In this document: positions 1 to 5,119 of the stretch, one piece after another
Numbering within the stretch: position 1 is the first letter of the stretch
Layout of the letters: every line of letters begins with the position of its first letter
From: Oscillospiraceae bacterium
GTDB taxonomy: Bacteria > Bacillota_A > Clostridia > Oscillospirales > Ruminococcaceae
DNA length: 5,445 nucleotides
Reading direction: 5' to 3'
NCBI GenBank assembly: GCA_017414145.1
Contig: JAFPQL010000138.1
Location: 1 to 5,445, forward strand
The notes under the pieces: model-generated
Databases searched by the model: none
Told to the model about the DNA's origin: nothing
The model's input: only the letters and a program-made list of their open reading frames with translations
Program-made: the position numbers and the translations under genes

Positions 1-38
1 CGGTATGAAGCCAGCCGCGCACCGGTTTTTCCGGAGAA

Positions 39-67
39 TTGACAATTCCGGCGGGCTGTGATACAAT
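39..67 (+). promoter_or_regulatory. Sigma-A-type promoter of the MBL-fold hydrolase gene
   Basis: A perfect -35 hexamer TTGACA (39-44) is followed by a 17-base spacer and a -10 TACAAT (62-67). TG stands at 59-60, one base before the -10, giving an extended -10. Transcription would start near 74, about 54 bases before the ATG at 128. The -35 lies inside an imperfect inverted repeat (CCGGAGAATT 31-40 / AATTCCGG 44-51) that could serve as an operator. The spacer and start region are nearly repeated at 3754-3792. A second -10-like TATAAT (88-93) has no -35 partner. Confidence 0.8.
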
Positions 68-127
68 AGAGTCAGACTTCTATACCATATAATATGAAAG
101 GAACGGCGGACGGCGGCAGGAGGGGGA

Positions 128-1105
128 ATGGCGGTGCGGCTGCGGTATCACAGCGCGAAGAAGAACCGGAAACTGGAACAGAAATACCGTACAATCCGGC
201 GTCAGCGCATCCTGCAAAGGCTCCGGGAGCGCCTTTTGCCGACGGCACTGATGCTCCTGCTGATTGGCGGATTTGCGCTGTATACGGTGCTGAAGGGCCG
301 GACAGAACGGACGGTGCGGACGCATCCGGAGGCGGCAGTGCGGGTCTTTCTGCTCGATGTCGGGCAGGGGGACGCAATCCTCATCGAGTCGCAGGGACAC
401 GCCGTACTGATTGACGGCGGCGACCCCGATCAGGGCGACCGCGTCACGGCCATGCTGCGCGGGCTCGGTGTCAGCCGGCTCGATTATCTCATCAATTCGC
501 ACCCGCACGCGGATCACTGCGGCGGGCTGAAAACGGTGCTCCGGCAGATGCCGGCGGGGGAATTTCTGCTGCCTGCGGTGCCGGAAGTGCTGATGCCGAC
601 TGCATACAGCTTCCGGTCGCTGCTCGATACCGCCGCACAGCGGGGTGTTCCCGTCCGGACGCCGGTGTGTCAGAGCCGCGTGGCGGTCGGGGCGGCGGAG
701 CTGGAGTTTCTCAGCACGGACAATACCGTGTATGAAGACCTGAATGACTGCTCGCTGGTCTGCGTGCTGCATTGCGGGACAGTGCGGTTCCTGTTCACGG
801 GCGATCTGGAGCAGGCAGGGGAGCAGGCGCTGCTGGACGCCGGACTGATTCCGCGGGCTGCGGTGCTGAAAGTCGCGCATCACGGCAGCGCGAACGCGAC
901 CTCTGAGGCGTTTCTGCGGGCGGTCTCGCCGGACTTTGCCGCGATCTCCGTCGGCGCGGGCAATGACTACGGGCATCCCGCCCGGAAGGTCACAGAGCGC
1001 CTGACCGCTGCCGGCTGCCGGATTTTCCGCACCGATCTGGACGGAACCGTCTGCTTTTACACCGACGGCAGCAGCCTCGGCGCTGAGACCGGCATCACTT
1101 TCTGA
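128..1105 (+). CDS. Membrane-anchored ComEC-related metallo-beta-lactamase-fold hydrolase
   Basis: This 325-residue protein has a basic N-terminus, one transmembrane segment (about residues 37-56) and an extracytoplasmic metallo-beta-lactamase-fold domain (about 70-320). Visible motifs are DVGQGDA (77-83), IDGGD (95-99), the metal-binding HPHADH (125-130), TGD (224-226), HHGS (251-254) and YGHP (281-284). This set is typical of the C-terminal domain of ComEC/Rec2 DNA-uptake proteins and of stand-alone relatives, which are thought to be hydrolases of nucleic acids or nucleotides. The multi-helix ComEC channel is absent, so this is not full ComEC and the substrate is unknown. The start follows AGGAGG (118-123). 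Its own promoter lies at 39-67 and no co-transcribed partner is seen. Arginines are mostly CGG (19 of 29), unlike the deacetylase gene downstream. Fold call firm; exact role inferred. Confidence 0.92.
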   Translation: MAVRLRYHSAKKNRKLEQKYRTIRRQRILQRLRERLLPTALMLLLIGGFALYTVLKGRTERTVRTHPEAAVRVFLLDVGQGDAILIESQGHAVLIDGGDPDQGDRVTAMLRGLGVSRLDYLINSHPHADHCGGLKTVLRQMPAGEFLLPAVPEVLMPTAYSFRSLLDTAAQRGVPVRTPVCQSRVAVGAAELEFLSTDNTVYEDLNDCSLVCVLHCGTVRFLFTGDLEQAGEQALLDAGLIPRAAVLKVAHHGSANATSEAFLRAVSPDFAAISVGAGNDYGHPARKVTERLTAAGCRIFRTDLDGTVCFYTDGSSLGAETGITF

Positions 1106-1334
1106 AAATTGCGATTTGGTTTTCGGCGCGCTTCTTCGATTCCGGTTATAGGCATTTTCTAATCAGAGCGCGCAGTTTCGCGCAATAATCGGGCATATCT
1201 TGTATTGTATATAACGATATTGCTGCGCAAATTAACATACGGTAGACTTTTCGAACCGGACATTACAGTTTGTAATGATTTTTGTGCCGATTACTATAAG
1301 TTTTTGCCTATAGCATCTATTACACAAATCCTAT
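1106..1334. other. AT-richer intergenic spacer without a visible gene
   Basis: This stretch has no supported reading frame and is clearly richer in A and T than its flanks. It contains small hairpins, for example GCGCG/CGCGC (1168-1172 / 1179-1183) and a bulged pairing of CAAT-ATCG with CGATATTG (1183-1191 / 1215-1222). None is convincing as an RNA gene. It separates the MBL gene from the promoter of the deacetylase leader. Confidence 0.5.
1261..1283 (+). terminator. Weak terminator-like hairpin after the MBL gene
   Basis: CATTACA (1261-1267) and TGTAATG (1271-1277) form a perfect 7-bp stem around a GTT loop, followed by ATTTTT (1278-1283). The shape fits an intrinsic terminator for the MBL gene, whose stop lies about 155 bases upstream, but the stem is AT-rich and would be weak. 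It may instead be a palindromic protein-binding site. Confidence 0.3.
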
Positions 1335-1371
1335 TTGCTTTTTGACAAAATCTATGTTACAATCATACCAT
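1335..1371 (+). promoter_or_regulatory. Promoter of the long deacetylase leader
   Basis: Two overlapping arrangements are possible. TTGCTT (1335-1340), a 17-base spacer and TACAAT (1358-1363) with TG at 1355-1356 form an extended -10 promoter. Alternatively, TTGACA (1342-1347), an 18-base spacer and TACCAT (1366-1371) form a promoter with a perfect -35. Either starts RNA at about 1370-1378 and gives a leader of roughly 410 nt before the ATG at 1787. Confidence 0.65.
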
Positions 1372-1408
1372 AGGGAAAAGTTGAACAGGGAAAAGGAAAT
1401 CGGACAAA

Positions 1409-1692
1409 CCTGAATTCAATCGCAATATTTGAGTTATGAACCGCAATTTTTGGTTCATCTGAAACAGCGGCGCAAAATGGCCGCTGCACCGCGGCGAAAT
1501 GCCGCGCTGAATATCGTTCCCCCTAAGTGGCAGCGTCGGGAACGGACCACCCTCCCGACTCGGCGCTCCACTCTTCTTTTTCTGCGGCATCTCGCGCAGA
1601 GTATAAAACCAATCAACAGAAATACAGAAAGCAACTCATAAAGTAATTCAGGCGGGTATGAACATTTTTTCGATGTCAGGCCCGCCTGAATT
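1409..1692 (+). promoter_or_regulatory. Candidate structured leader RNA upstream of the deacetylase gene
   Basis: Five perfect stems follow one another: ATGAACC/GGTTCAT (1436-1442 / 1452-1458), CAGCGGC/GCCGCTG (1465-1471 / 1480-1486), CGCGGC/GCCGCG (1490-1495 / 1501-1506), CGTTCCC/GGGAACG (1515-1521 / 1538-1544) and TCTGCG/CGCAGA (1581-1586 / 1595-1600). A 12-bp stem at 1645-1692 closes the array. CCTGAATT at 1409-1416 could pair with AATTCAGG at 1645-1652, closing a 244-nt domain; this excludes the 12-bp stem. That resembles a riboswitch aptamer and expression platform. I do not recognise the conserved cores of the TPP, FMN, cobalamin, lysine, glycine, SAM-I, T-box, c-di-GMP-I or ydaO families. 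It could also be a trans-acting RNA. Structure is seen; function is inferred. Confidence 0.5.
1645..1692 (+). repeat. 12-bp perfect inverted repeat in the leader
   Basis: AATTCAGGCGGG (1645-1656) and CCCGCCTGAATT (1681-1692) are exactly complementary and enclose a 24-base loop, in which ACAT (1662-1665) can pair with ATGT (1673-1676). No T-run follows, so it is not a standard terminator. Its left arm resembles the sequence just before the start codon (GTAATTCA at 1643-1650 and 1777-1784). Its loop repeats ATGAAC, the left arm of the first leader hairpin. Confidence 0.75.
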
Positions 1693-1716
1693 CAAAAGAA
1701 TGCGCTTTGCGGAATC

Positions 1717-1756
1717 CAGACCGCGGGCGCCGGCATCCGGTCTGACGGGAGACCGG
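1717..1756 (+). promoter_or_regulatory. Two mutually exclusive hairpins before the deacetylase start
   Basis: CAGACCG (1717-1723) can pair with CGGTCTG (1738-1744). CCGGTCT (1737-1743) can instead pair with AGACCGG (1750-1756) around a GACGGG loop. Both stems are perfect over 7 bp and share the middle strand, so only one can form. They end 15 bases before the AAAGGGG Shine-Dalgarno (1771-1777), a position suited to translation control. No T-run follows, which argues against transcription termination. Confidence 0.45.
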
Positions 1757-1786
1757 AAATACATTATGTTAAAGGGGTAATTCAAG

Positions 1787-3292
1787 ATGAAAATGATGAG
1801 TCTGAAGCGGCATATCGCAAGGGCAGTCAGTGCGGCTGTTCTCGTGTCCTCCGCGATTGTGACCATGCCTGCGCCTGTCCTCGCCGGACAGACGCTGCTG
1901 AAGGCCACCTTCGAGAGCGGCTATGACGGGTTCGCTGCGCGTTCGACTGAGACTGTTGAGCGTGTCAGCACGGACGCCTATGAGGGTGACTACTGTCTGA
2001 AGATTTCCGGCCGTAACGAGGCTTGGAACGGTCCTGTCTATTCCATGGCGGGCGGCAGTTGGGCGGCCGGAGAAACCTACGAATTCTCCTGCGCAGTCAA
2101 GCAGAGCACCGGTTCTGCAATCAAAATGCAGATGTCCCTTGAGTACACCGGCGCAGACGGCACGGAGTACGCACAGATCGTGACCGAGACGGTTCCGAGC
2201 GGCGCTTGGACAATCCTTTCCAATCCGTCTTACACGATTCCGACCGGTGCCACCGGTATGTCCCTCTATGTGGAAACCACCGGCAGCGACATCGACGACT
2301 TCTATGTCGATCTGGTGCAGTCCTCTGTGCCGACCGCATACCGCAAGGGTGATGTCAACCACGATGAGAAGATCAGCCGCGCTGATGTGGACGCGATGGT
2401 CGATTTCCTGCTCGCCAAGAGCACGAACGATGTCTACCTCGACACCTCTGATCTCGACGGCAACGGCAAGATCAATGCTGTCGATCTCGCACTGCTCAAG
2501 CGGCTCTTCGTTTCCGGCGAATACACCCGCACCACAACCACCACGACGACCACAACCACCACGACGACCACTTCTTCCGGCGGCGGCAGCCTCCAGAGAA
2601 TCAAGGGTCAGTGGACGCATGTTGCGGACATCGAGTGGATCAAGGCGATGAACGCCTCCAAGGTCGTGGCACTGAGCTTCGACGACGGCCCGTTCAGCGC
2701 CAACACACAGCAGGGCAGAGCCGCTGCGAAGATTCAGGATGAGCTGACCAAGAACGGCTTCCACGCGACCTTCTTCTATGAAGGTGACCACCTTTCCAGC
2801 AACGAGAATGAAGTCAGAGAAGCAGAAAAGCGCGGCTTTGAGGTCGCAAACCACACCTGGTCGCATCCGCACTGGAAGACCTGGGGCGGTCAGCAGGCTT
2901 TTGAGGAGTACAGCCGCTGCAAGCAGGCGCTCGACAGAATTATCGGCGATGACCGTGAGTACCTTGTCCGTCCGCCGTTCCTTGAGTACAGCGATCAGAT
3001 CCTGCAGGCACTTCCGGTTCCGTGCCCGAACTGCGGTCACGATACGACCGACTGGAACGGTGCTTCCACGCAGAATATCGTTTCCGGCATTCAGCAGAAG
3101 GCGCAGCAGAACCAGCTCGACGGCCGCGTCGTTCTGATGCACGAGAACTATGATACCACCGCGGCAGCGGTTGAGCAGCTTTGCCCGTGGCTGAAGCAGC
3201 AGGGCTTTGCGGTCGGTACCGTTTCCGAGATGTTCAAGTTCCACAACAAGGAACTGAAGGCGCACAAGCTTTACAACACAGTTTGGGATTAA
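1787..3292 (+). CDS. Secreted cellulosomal polysaccharide deacetylase (CBM22-like, dockerin, CE4/NodB)
   Basis: The 501-residue protein starts with a signal peptide (1-33, likely cut after VLA). A carbohydrate-binding domain of CBM22/CBM4_9 type follows (about 35-178). Next is a type I dockerin (about 186-243) with two calcium loops: D189, N191, D193, S197, D200 and D222, D224, N226, N230, D233. A Thr-rich linker (249-262) leads to a CE4/NodB domain (about 290-480) with FDDGP (298-302), HTWSH (356-360), RPPF (395-398), DTTDW (419-423) and MHE (451-453). The catalytic Asp and the Asp-His-His metal site are present. It should remove acetyl groups, probably from xylan given the CBM and dockerin; a peptidoglycan substrate is possible. 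The dockerin would attach it to a scaffoldin. AAAGGGG (1771-1777) supports the start. A long structured leader precedes it and a strong terminator follows. Confidence 0.93.
   Translation: MKMMSLKRHIARAVSAAVLVSSAIVTMPAPVLAGQTLLKATFESGYDGFAARSTETVERVSTDAYEGDYCLKISGRNEAWNGPVYSMAGGSWAAGETYEFSCAVKQSTGSAIKMQMSLEYTGADGTEYAQIVTETVPSGAWTILSNPSYTIPTGATGMSLYVETTGSDIDDFYVDLVQSSVPTAYRKGDVNHDEKISRADVDAMVDFLLAKSTNDVYLDTSDLDGNGKINAVDLALLKRLFVSGEYTRTTTTTTTTTTTTTTSSGGGSLQRIKGQWTHVADIEWIKAMNASKVVALSFDDGPFSANTQQGRAAAKIQDELTKNGFHATFFYEGDHLSSNENEVREAEKRGFEVANHTWSHPHWKTWGGQQAFEEYSRCKQALDRIIGDDREYLVRPPFLEYSDQILQALPVPCPNCGHDTTDWNGASTQNIVSGIQQKAQQNQLDGRVVLMHENYDTTAAAVEQLCPWLKQQGFAVGTVSEMFKFHNKELKAHKLYNTVWD
2531..2571 (+). 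repeat. Tandem 18-nt repeat encoding the Thr linker
   Basis: The unit ACCACAACCACCACGACG occurs at 2531-2548 and exactly again at 2549-2566, followed by a partial third copy. It encodes an uninterrupted threonine run between the dockerin and the CE4 domain. The perfect identity suggests recent duplication or slippage, so linker length may vary between strains. Confidence 0.85.
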
Positions 3293-3345
3293 GCTGCACT
3301 ACAGTACCAGAAATTTCCCTCCCGGGACTGAGTATGACCCCCATG

Positions 3346-3385
3346 CAAAGGACACCTGCGAACGCAGGTGTCCTTTGTCTGTATC
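3346..3385 (+). terminator. Intrinsic terminator of the deacetylase gene
   Basis: CAAAGGACACCTGC (3346-3359) and GCAGGTGTCCTTTG (3364-3377) form a perfect 14-bp stem with a GAAC tetraloop, followed by a T-rich tail. It lies 53 bases after the deacetylase stop codon and isolates that gene from the small membrane-protein gene downstream. Confidence 0.85.
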
Positions 3386-3400
3386 TGTGCATAAAATGAC

Positions 3401-3459
3401 GGCAGGGGCGGGGAACGCCTGAATCCGCTGCGCCTTGCGGCTTGGCCGCGCAGTCTGCC
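3401..3459 (+). promoter_or_regulatory. GC-rich foldable leader before the holin-like gene
   Basis: GGCAG (3401-3405) can pair with CTGCC (3455-3459), enclosing a hairpin made of CTGC/GCAG (3428-3431 / 3450-3453) and GCGGC/GCCGC (3437-3441 / 3445-3449). This may only reflect high GC content. No clear promoter is seen between the terminator and the gene. Confidence 0.25.
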
Positions 3460-3509
3460 CAAAACCTGCGCACCGGATTGATTTCTGTGATTCCCTGCTG
3501 TTCCCCCGG

Positions 3510-3518
3510 AAGGAGGTG
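3510..3518 (+). promoter_or_regulatory. Near-perfect Shine-Dalgarno deciding the holin-like start
   Basis: AAGGAGGTG matches the 16S rRNA anti-Shine-Dalgarno almost completely and sits 6 bases before the ATG at 3525. An in-frame ATG at 3435 has no such site, so the shorter product is chosen. Confidence 0.85.
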
Positions 3519-3524
3519 CGTGCC

Positions 3525-3722
3525 ATGCAGCATATCCGGCTTCGCAGAGCGGTTCGCGGGTTCCTGCAAACTGCGTTCGGGACGCTTGCCGCGGGGATGA
3601 CTGCGGCGGCGTGCGGCGTCCCTGCCGCATCGGAAAGCTGGAAAACGGCACTGTTCGTGCTGACGGCGTCGGCGTTTTCCGCGGCTGCCGCTGCCCTGAT
3701 CTGTCCGCAGTCTTCGTCCTGA
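3525..3722 (+). CDS. Small two-helix membrane protein, holin-like (r1t type)
   Basis: This 65-residue product has a basic N-terminus (R5, R7, R8, R11), a first hydrophobic helix (about 13-35), a short turn (PAASES, 33-38) and a second helix (W39 to about C60). The pattern RRAVRGFLQTAFGTLAAG followed by WKTALFVLTASAFS resembles phage r1t-type holins, which have an arginine-rich start, a QT...G..AAG helix and a second Ala-rich helix. Holins form membrane lesions that let endolysins reach the wall. No endolysin or phage gene is present here, so a domesticated holin or an unrelated small membrane protein are both possible. The very strong Shine-Dalgarno supports real translation. The preceding gene ends with a terminator, so it probably has its own promoter, which I cannot identify. 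The family call is pattern recognition only. Confidence 0.7.
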   Translation: MQHIRLRRAVRGFLQTAFGTLAAGMTAAACGVPAASESWKTALFVLTASAFSAAAAALICPQSSS

Positions 3723-3753
3723 CGGATTTGCAGGGCGGAAATTGCAAAGCCCA

Positions 3754-3782
3754 TTGCGTATTCCGGCAGAATGTGTTATAAT
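3754..3782 (+). promoter_or_regulatory. Promoter of the SH3b lipoprotein gene
   Basis: A perfect -10 TATAAT (3777-3782) with the extended TGT (3774-3776) follows a 17-base spacer after a weak -35 TTGCGT (3754-3759). The start would be near 3789, giving a leader of about 52 bases. From 3754 to 3792 it matches 39-77 at 30 of 39 positions, including ATTCCGGC in the spacer and AGTCAGAC at the start of the transcript. Confidence 0.75.
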
Positions 3783-3828
3783 ACAGTCAGACAGCGGAAG
3801 ATACCGCATCGGCAACATCACAGGACAC

Positions 3829-3833
3829 GGAGG
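3829..3833 (+). promoter_or_regulatory. Shine-Dalgarno deciding the lipoprotein start
   Basis: GGAGG lies 7 bases before the ATG at 3841. The frame is open from an ATG at 3742, but that start would precede the promoter, lacks a Shine-Dalgarno and would hide the lipoprotein signal peptide. Confidence 0.85.
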
Positions 3834-3840
3834 AATCAAG

Positions 3841-4869
3841 ATGAATTACGGAAAACGAATCCTTGCGGCGGCGCTCTCTGCCGCGATGCTGAGCGGGCTG
3901 TTTGCCTGCGGAAAACCGGACAGCAGCACAGCCGACACAACAGAGCCCGCCACTGCGGCGACGACGGAGACAACAACCGTTTCGACCACGGAGTTGACCA
4001 CGGAGCTGACGACAGATCAGGAGACGACCGTGACAACGGATCCCGCGCTGACCACTCTGTCCGAAACGGAGCGCAGCAGCACGACCGCTGTGCAGTCAAA
4101 CCGCAATGACTGGCTGGACAGCATCAGCACGCTGGTAGACGGCGGATATGTCGCAAAGCTCCGCTGCACCGGTACCGTTCAGGCGAAATCCGGTGTCAAT
4201 CTCCGCGAAAAGCCCGGCACCTCGTCCAAATCGCTCCGCAAGCTCAAGGACGGCACCAAGCTCGAAATCACCGGCCTGACGGCGGCGGGCTCCGTGACGG
4301 ATTTTGAAAGCCGCTGGCTGCGCGTCAATGCCGGCGGACAGGAGGGCTATGTCTGCGCGGAATATGTCCTCGCGGAGTGCAGCACGCCGCTCTCGGCGCT
4401 TTCCGGCGAGGAAATCGGCGCACTCGGCATTCTGATGTATTATCAGGGCATCCGGCTGTACCTGATCTATCAGCGGGAGGGCGGCCTCAATGCCGGCGGC
4501 ATGACGGAGACCTTCGACGAGGAGGGCTTCTGCCGCCTGAAGCCGGACGGCATGACGCTTGCCCAGCTTCGCACGGAGCTTCACCGCTGGTTCACGGCAG
4601 ATTTTCAGGACGATTTTGCGGAAGTGTACCGCGAAAAGGACGGCGCACTCTGGATTATGACGGGATACGGCGATAATGTGGCGCTGGAGTACACGATTCC
4701 GGAGAAGCTGACCGGAAAGACCGACACCGAGCTGAATTATGAGATTCGTGCCCAGTGGTTCCCGGATTTTGACGCGCCGCTGACGGATACGAAATCCACA
4801 ACGGAGCCCTTCAAGCTGAGATATGAGGACGGAAAGTGGAAGATCGCGGCAATCACGCAGCTTTACTGA
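3841..4869 (+). CDS. Lipoprotein with Thr-rich linker, SH3b domain and IseA-like C-terminal domain
   Basis: The 342-residue protein begins with a type II signal peptide: K5 and R6, a hydrophobic core, then LFAC with the lipidated cysteine at C23. A Thr/Ser/Glu-rich linker (about 29-84) spans the wall. A bacterial SH3 domain follows (about 108-178) with the hallmark SGVNLREKPGTSSK (117-130) and WLRV...GYV (159-171); such domains commonly bind peptidoglycan. The C-terminal part (about 185-342) shows the order FDEEGF, L..ELHRWFTADF, a short DGALWIMTGYGD stretch and FKLRYEDGKWKI. This resembles the IseA/YoeB family, which inhibits D,L-endopeptidases of the NlpC/P60 type; that assignment is tentative. 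It is an outer-face membrane lipoprotein that may tune wall hydrolysis. It is monocistronic, with a promoter at 3754-3782 and a terminator at 4904-4935. Confidence 0.9.
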   Translation: MNYGKRILAAALSAAMLSGLFACGKPDSSTADTTEPATAATTETTTVSTTELTTELTTDQETTVTTDPALTTLSETERSSTTAVQSNRNDWLDSISTLVDGGYVAKLRCTGTVQAKSGVNLREKPGTSSKSLRKLKDGTKLEITGLTAAGSVTDFESRWLRVNAGGQEGYVCAEYVLAECSTPLSALSGEEIGALGILMYYQGIRLYLIYQREGGLNAGGMTETFDEEGFCRLKPDGMTLAQLRTELHRWFTADFQDDFAEVYREKDGALWIMTGYGDNVALEYTIPEKLTGKTDTELNYEIRAQWFPDFDAPLTDTKSTTEPFKLRYEDGKWKIAAITQLY

Positions 4870-4903
4870 GTTCCTGATGATCAGCGAAATCTTGCTGTAT
4901 ATG

Positions 4904-4935
4904 CGAAAAAGTCTAGCGTTCGCTAGACTTTTTCG
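4904..4935. terminator. Bidirectional intrinsic terminator
   Basis: CGAAAAAGTCTAGC (4904-4917) and GCTAGACTTTTTCG (4922-4935) form a perfect 14-bp stem with a GTTC loop. A-runs and T-runs are built into the stem on both sides, so it can act in either direction. It lies 34 bases after the lipoprotein stop and 45 bases beyond the stop of the minus-strand peptide gene, serving two convergent transcripts. Confidence 0.85.
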
Positions 4936-4980
4936 GCATTCTGACCGCTTCCGCAGAAACGAAAGCAGTTTTTGAAGGAA

Positions 4981-5055
4981 TTACATACCGCAGGCTTTCC
5001 ATGTTGCATACATAACTAAAAAGCCGCCTGCAGCTCCGAGTACGATCCAACCCAT
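4981..5055 (-). CDS. 24-residue single-helix membrane peptide
   Basis: The minus-strand frame from ATG at 5055 to TAA at 4981 encodes 24 residues: a hydrophobic stretch WIVLGAAGGFLVMYATW (3-19), then K20, A21, C22, G23, M24. It would span or insert in the membrane once, with a Gly-rich middle (GAAGG) that could allow helix packing. Support for expression is strong. GAGGTGA (5063-5069) lies 7 bases before the ATG, a TTGACA-17-GATAAT promoter lies further upstream, and the bidirectional terminator lies downstream. I do not recognise the family. It could be a small regulator of a membrane protein, a type I toxin-like peptide or a leader-type peptide. There is no visible antisense antitoxin gene. 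The single cysteine near the C-terminus is notable. Confidence 0.75.
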   Translation of the reverse strand: MGWIVLGAAGGFLVMYATWKACGM

Positions 5056-5090
5056 TCTTTTCTCACCTCGCTTTCCTTGAAATGACCGTC

Positions 5091-5107
5091 ATAAGCCATA
5101 CGCTTAT
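5091..5107 (-). promoter_or_regulatory. 5' hairpin in the peptide mRNA
   Basis: ATAAGC and GCTTAT (5091-5096 / 5102-5107) form a 6-bp stem with a 5-base loop within a few bases of the predicted transcript start. Such 5' stems can stabilise mRNA; short and possibly fortuitous. Confidence 0.35.
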
Positions 5108-5119
5108 AACATTATTCTT

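Noticed and set aside
80..976. A 298-codon open frame on the minus strand
   Set aside because: Antisense shadow of the MBL gene, rich in Arg, His, Pro and Gln, with no recognisable domain.
1539..1556. T-box-like sequence on the minus strand (AGGGTGGTCCG)
   Set aside because: The essential TGGNACCGCG core is absent and no aminoacylation-related gene follows.
1363..1641. Short open frames on both strands inside the leader
   Set aside because: They run through the perfect hairpins, lack Shine-Dalgarno sites and show no domain. The structure is better explained as RNA.
1673..1690. Resemblance to a B12 box (GTCAGGCCCGCCTG)
   Set aside because: The other cobalamin riboswitch conserved elements are missing and the match is explained by the 12-bp inverted repeat.
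1769..3265. A 498-codon open frame on the minus strand
   Set aside because: It lies antisense to the deacetylase gene, whose domains and catalytic motifs are clear. It is open because of codon bias and has no promoter or Shine-Dalgarno.
3392..3397. TAAAAT as a -10 for the holin-like gene
   Set aside because: No -35 at a suitable distance, and it sits immediately after the terminator tail.
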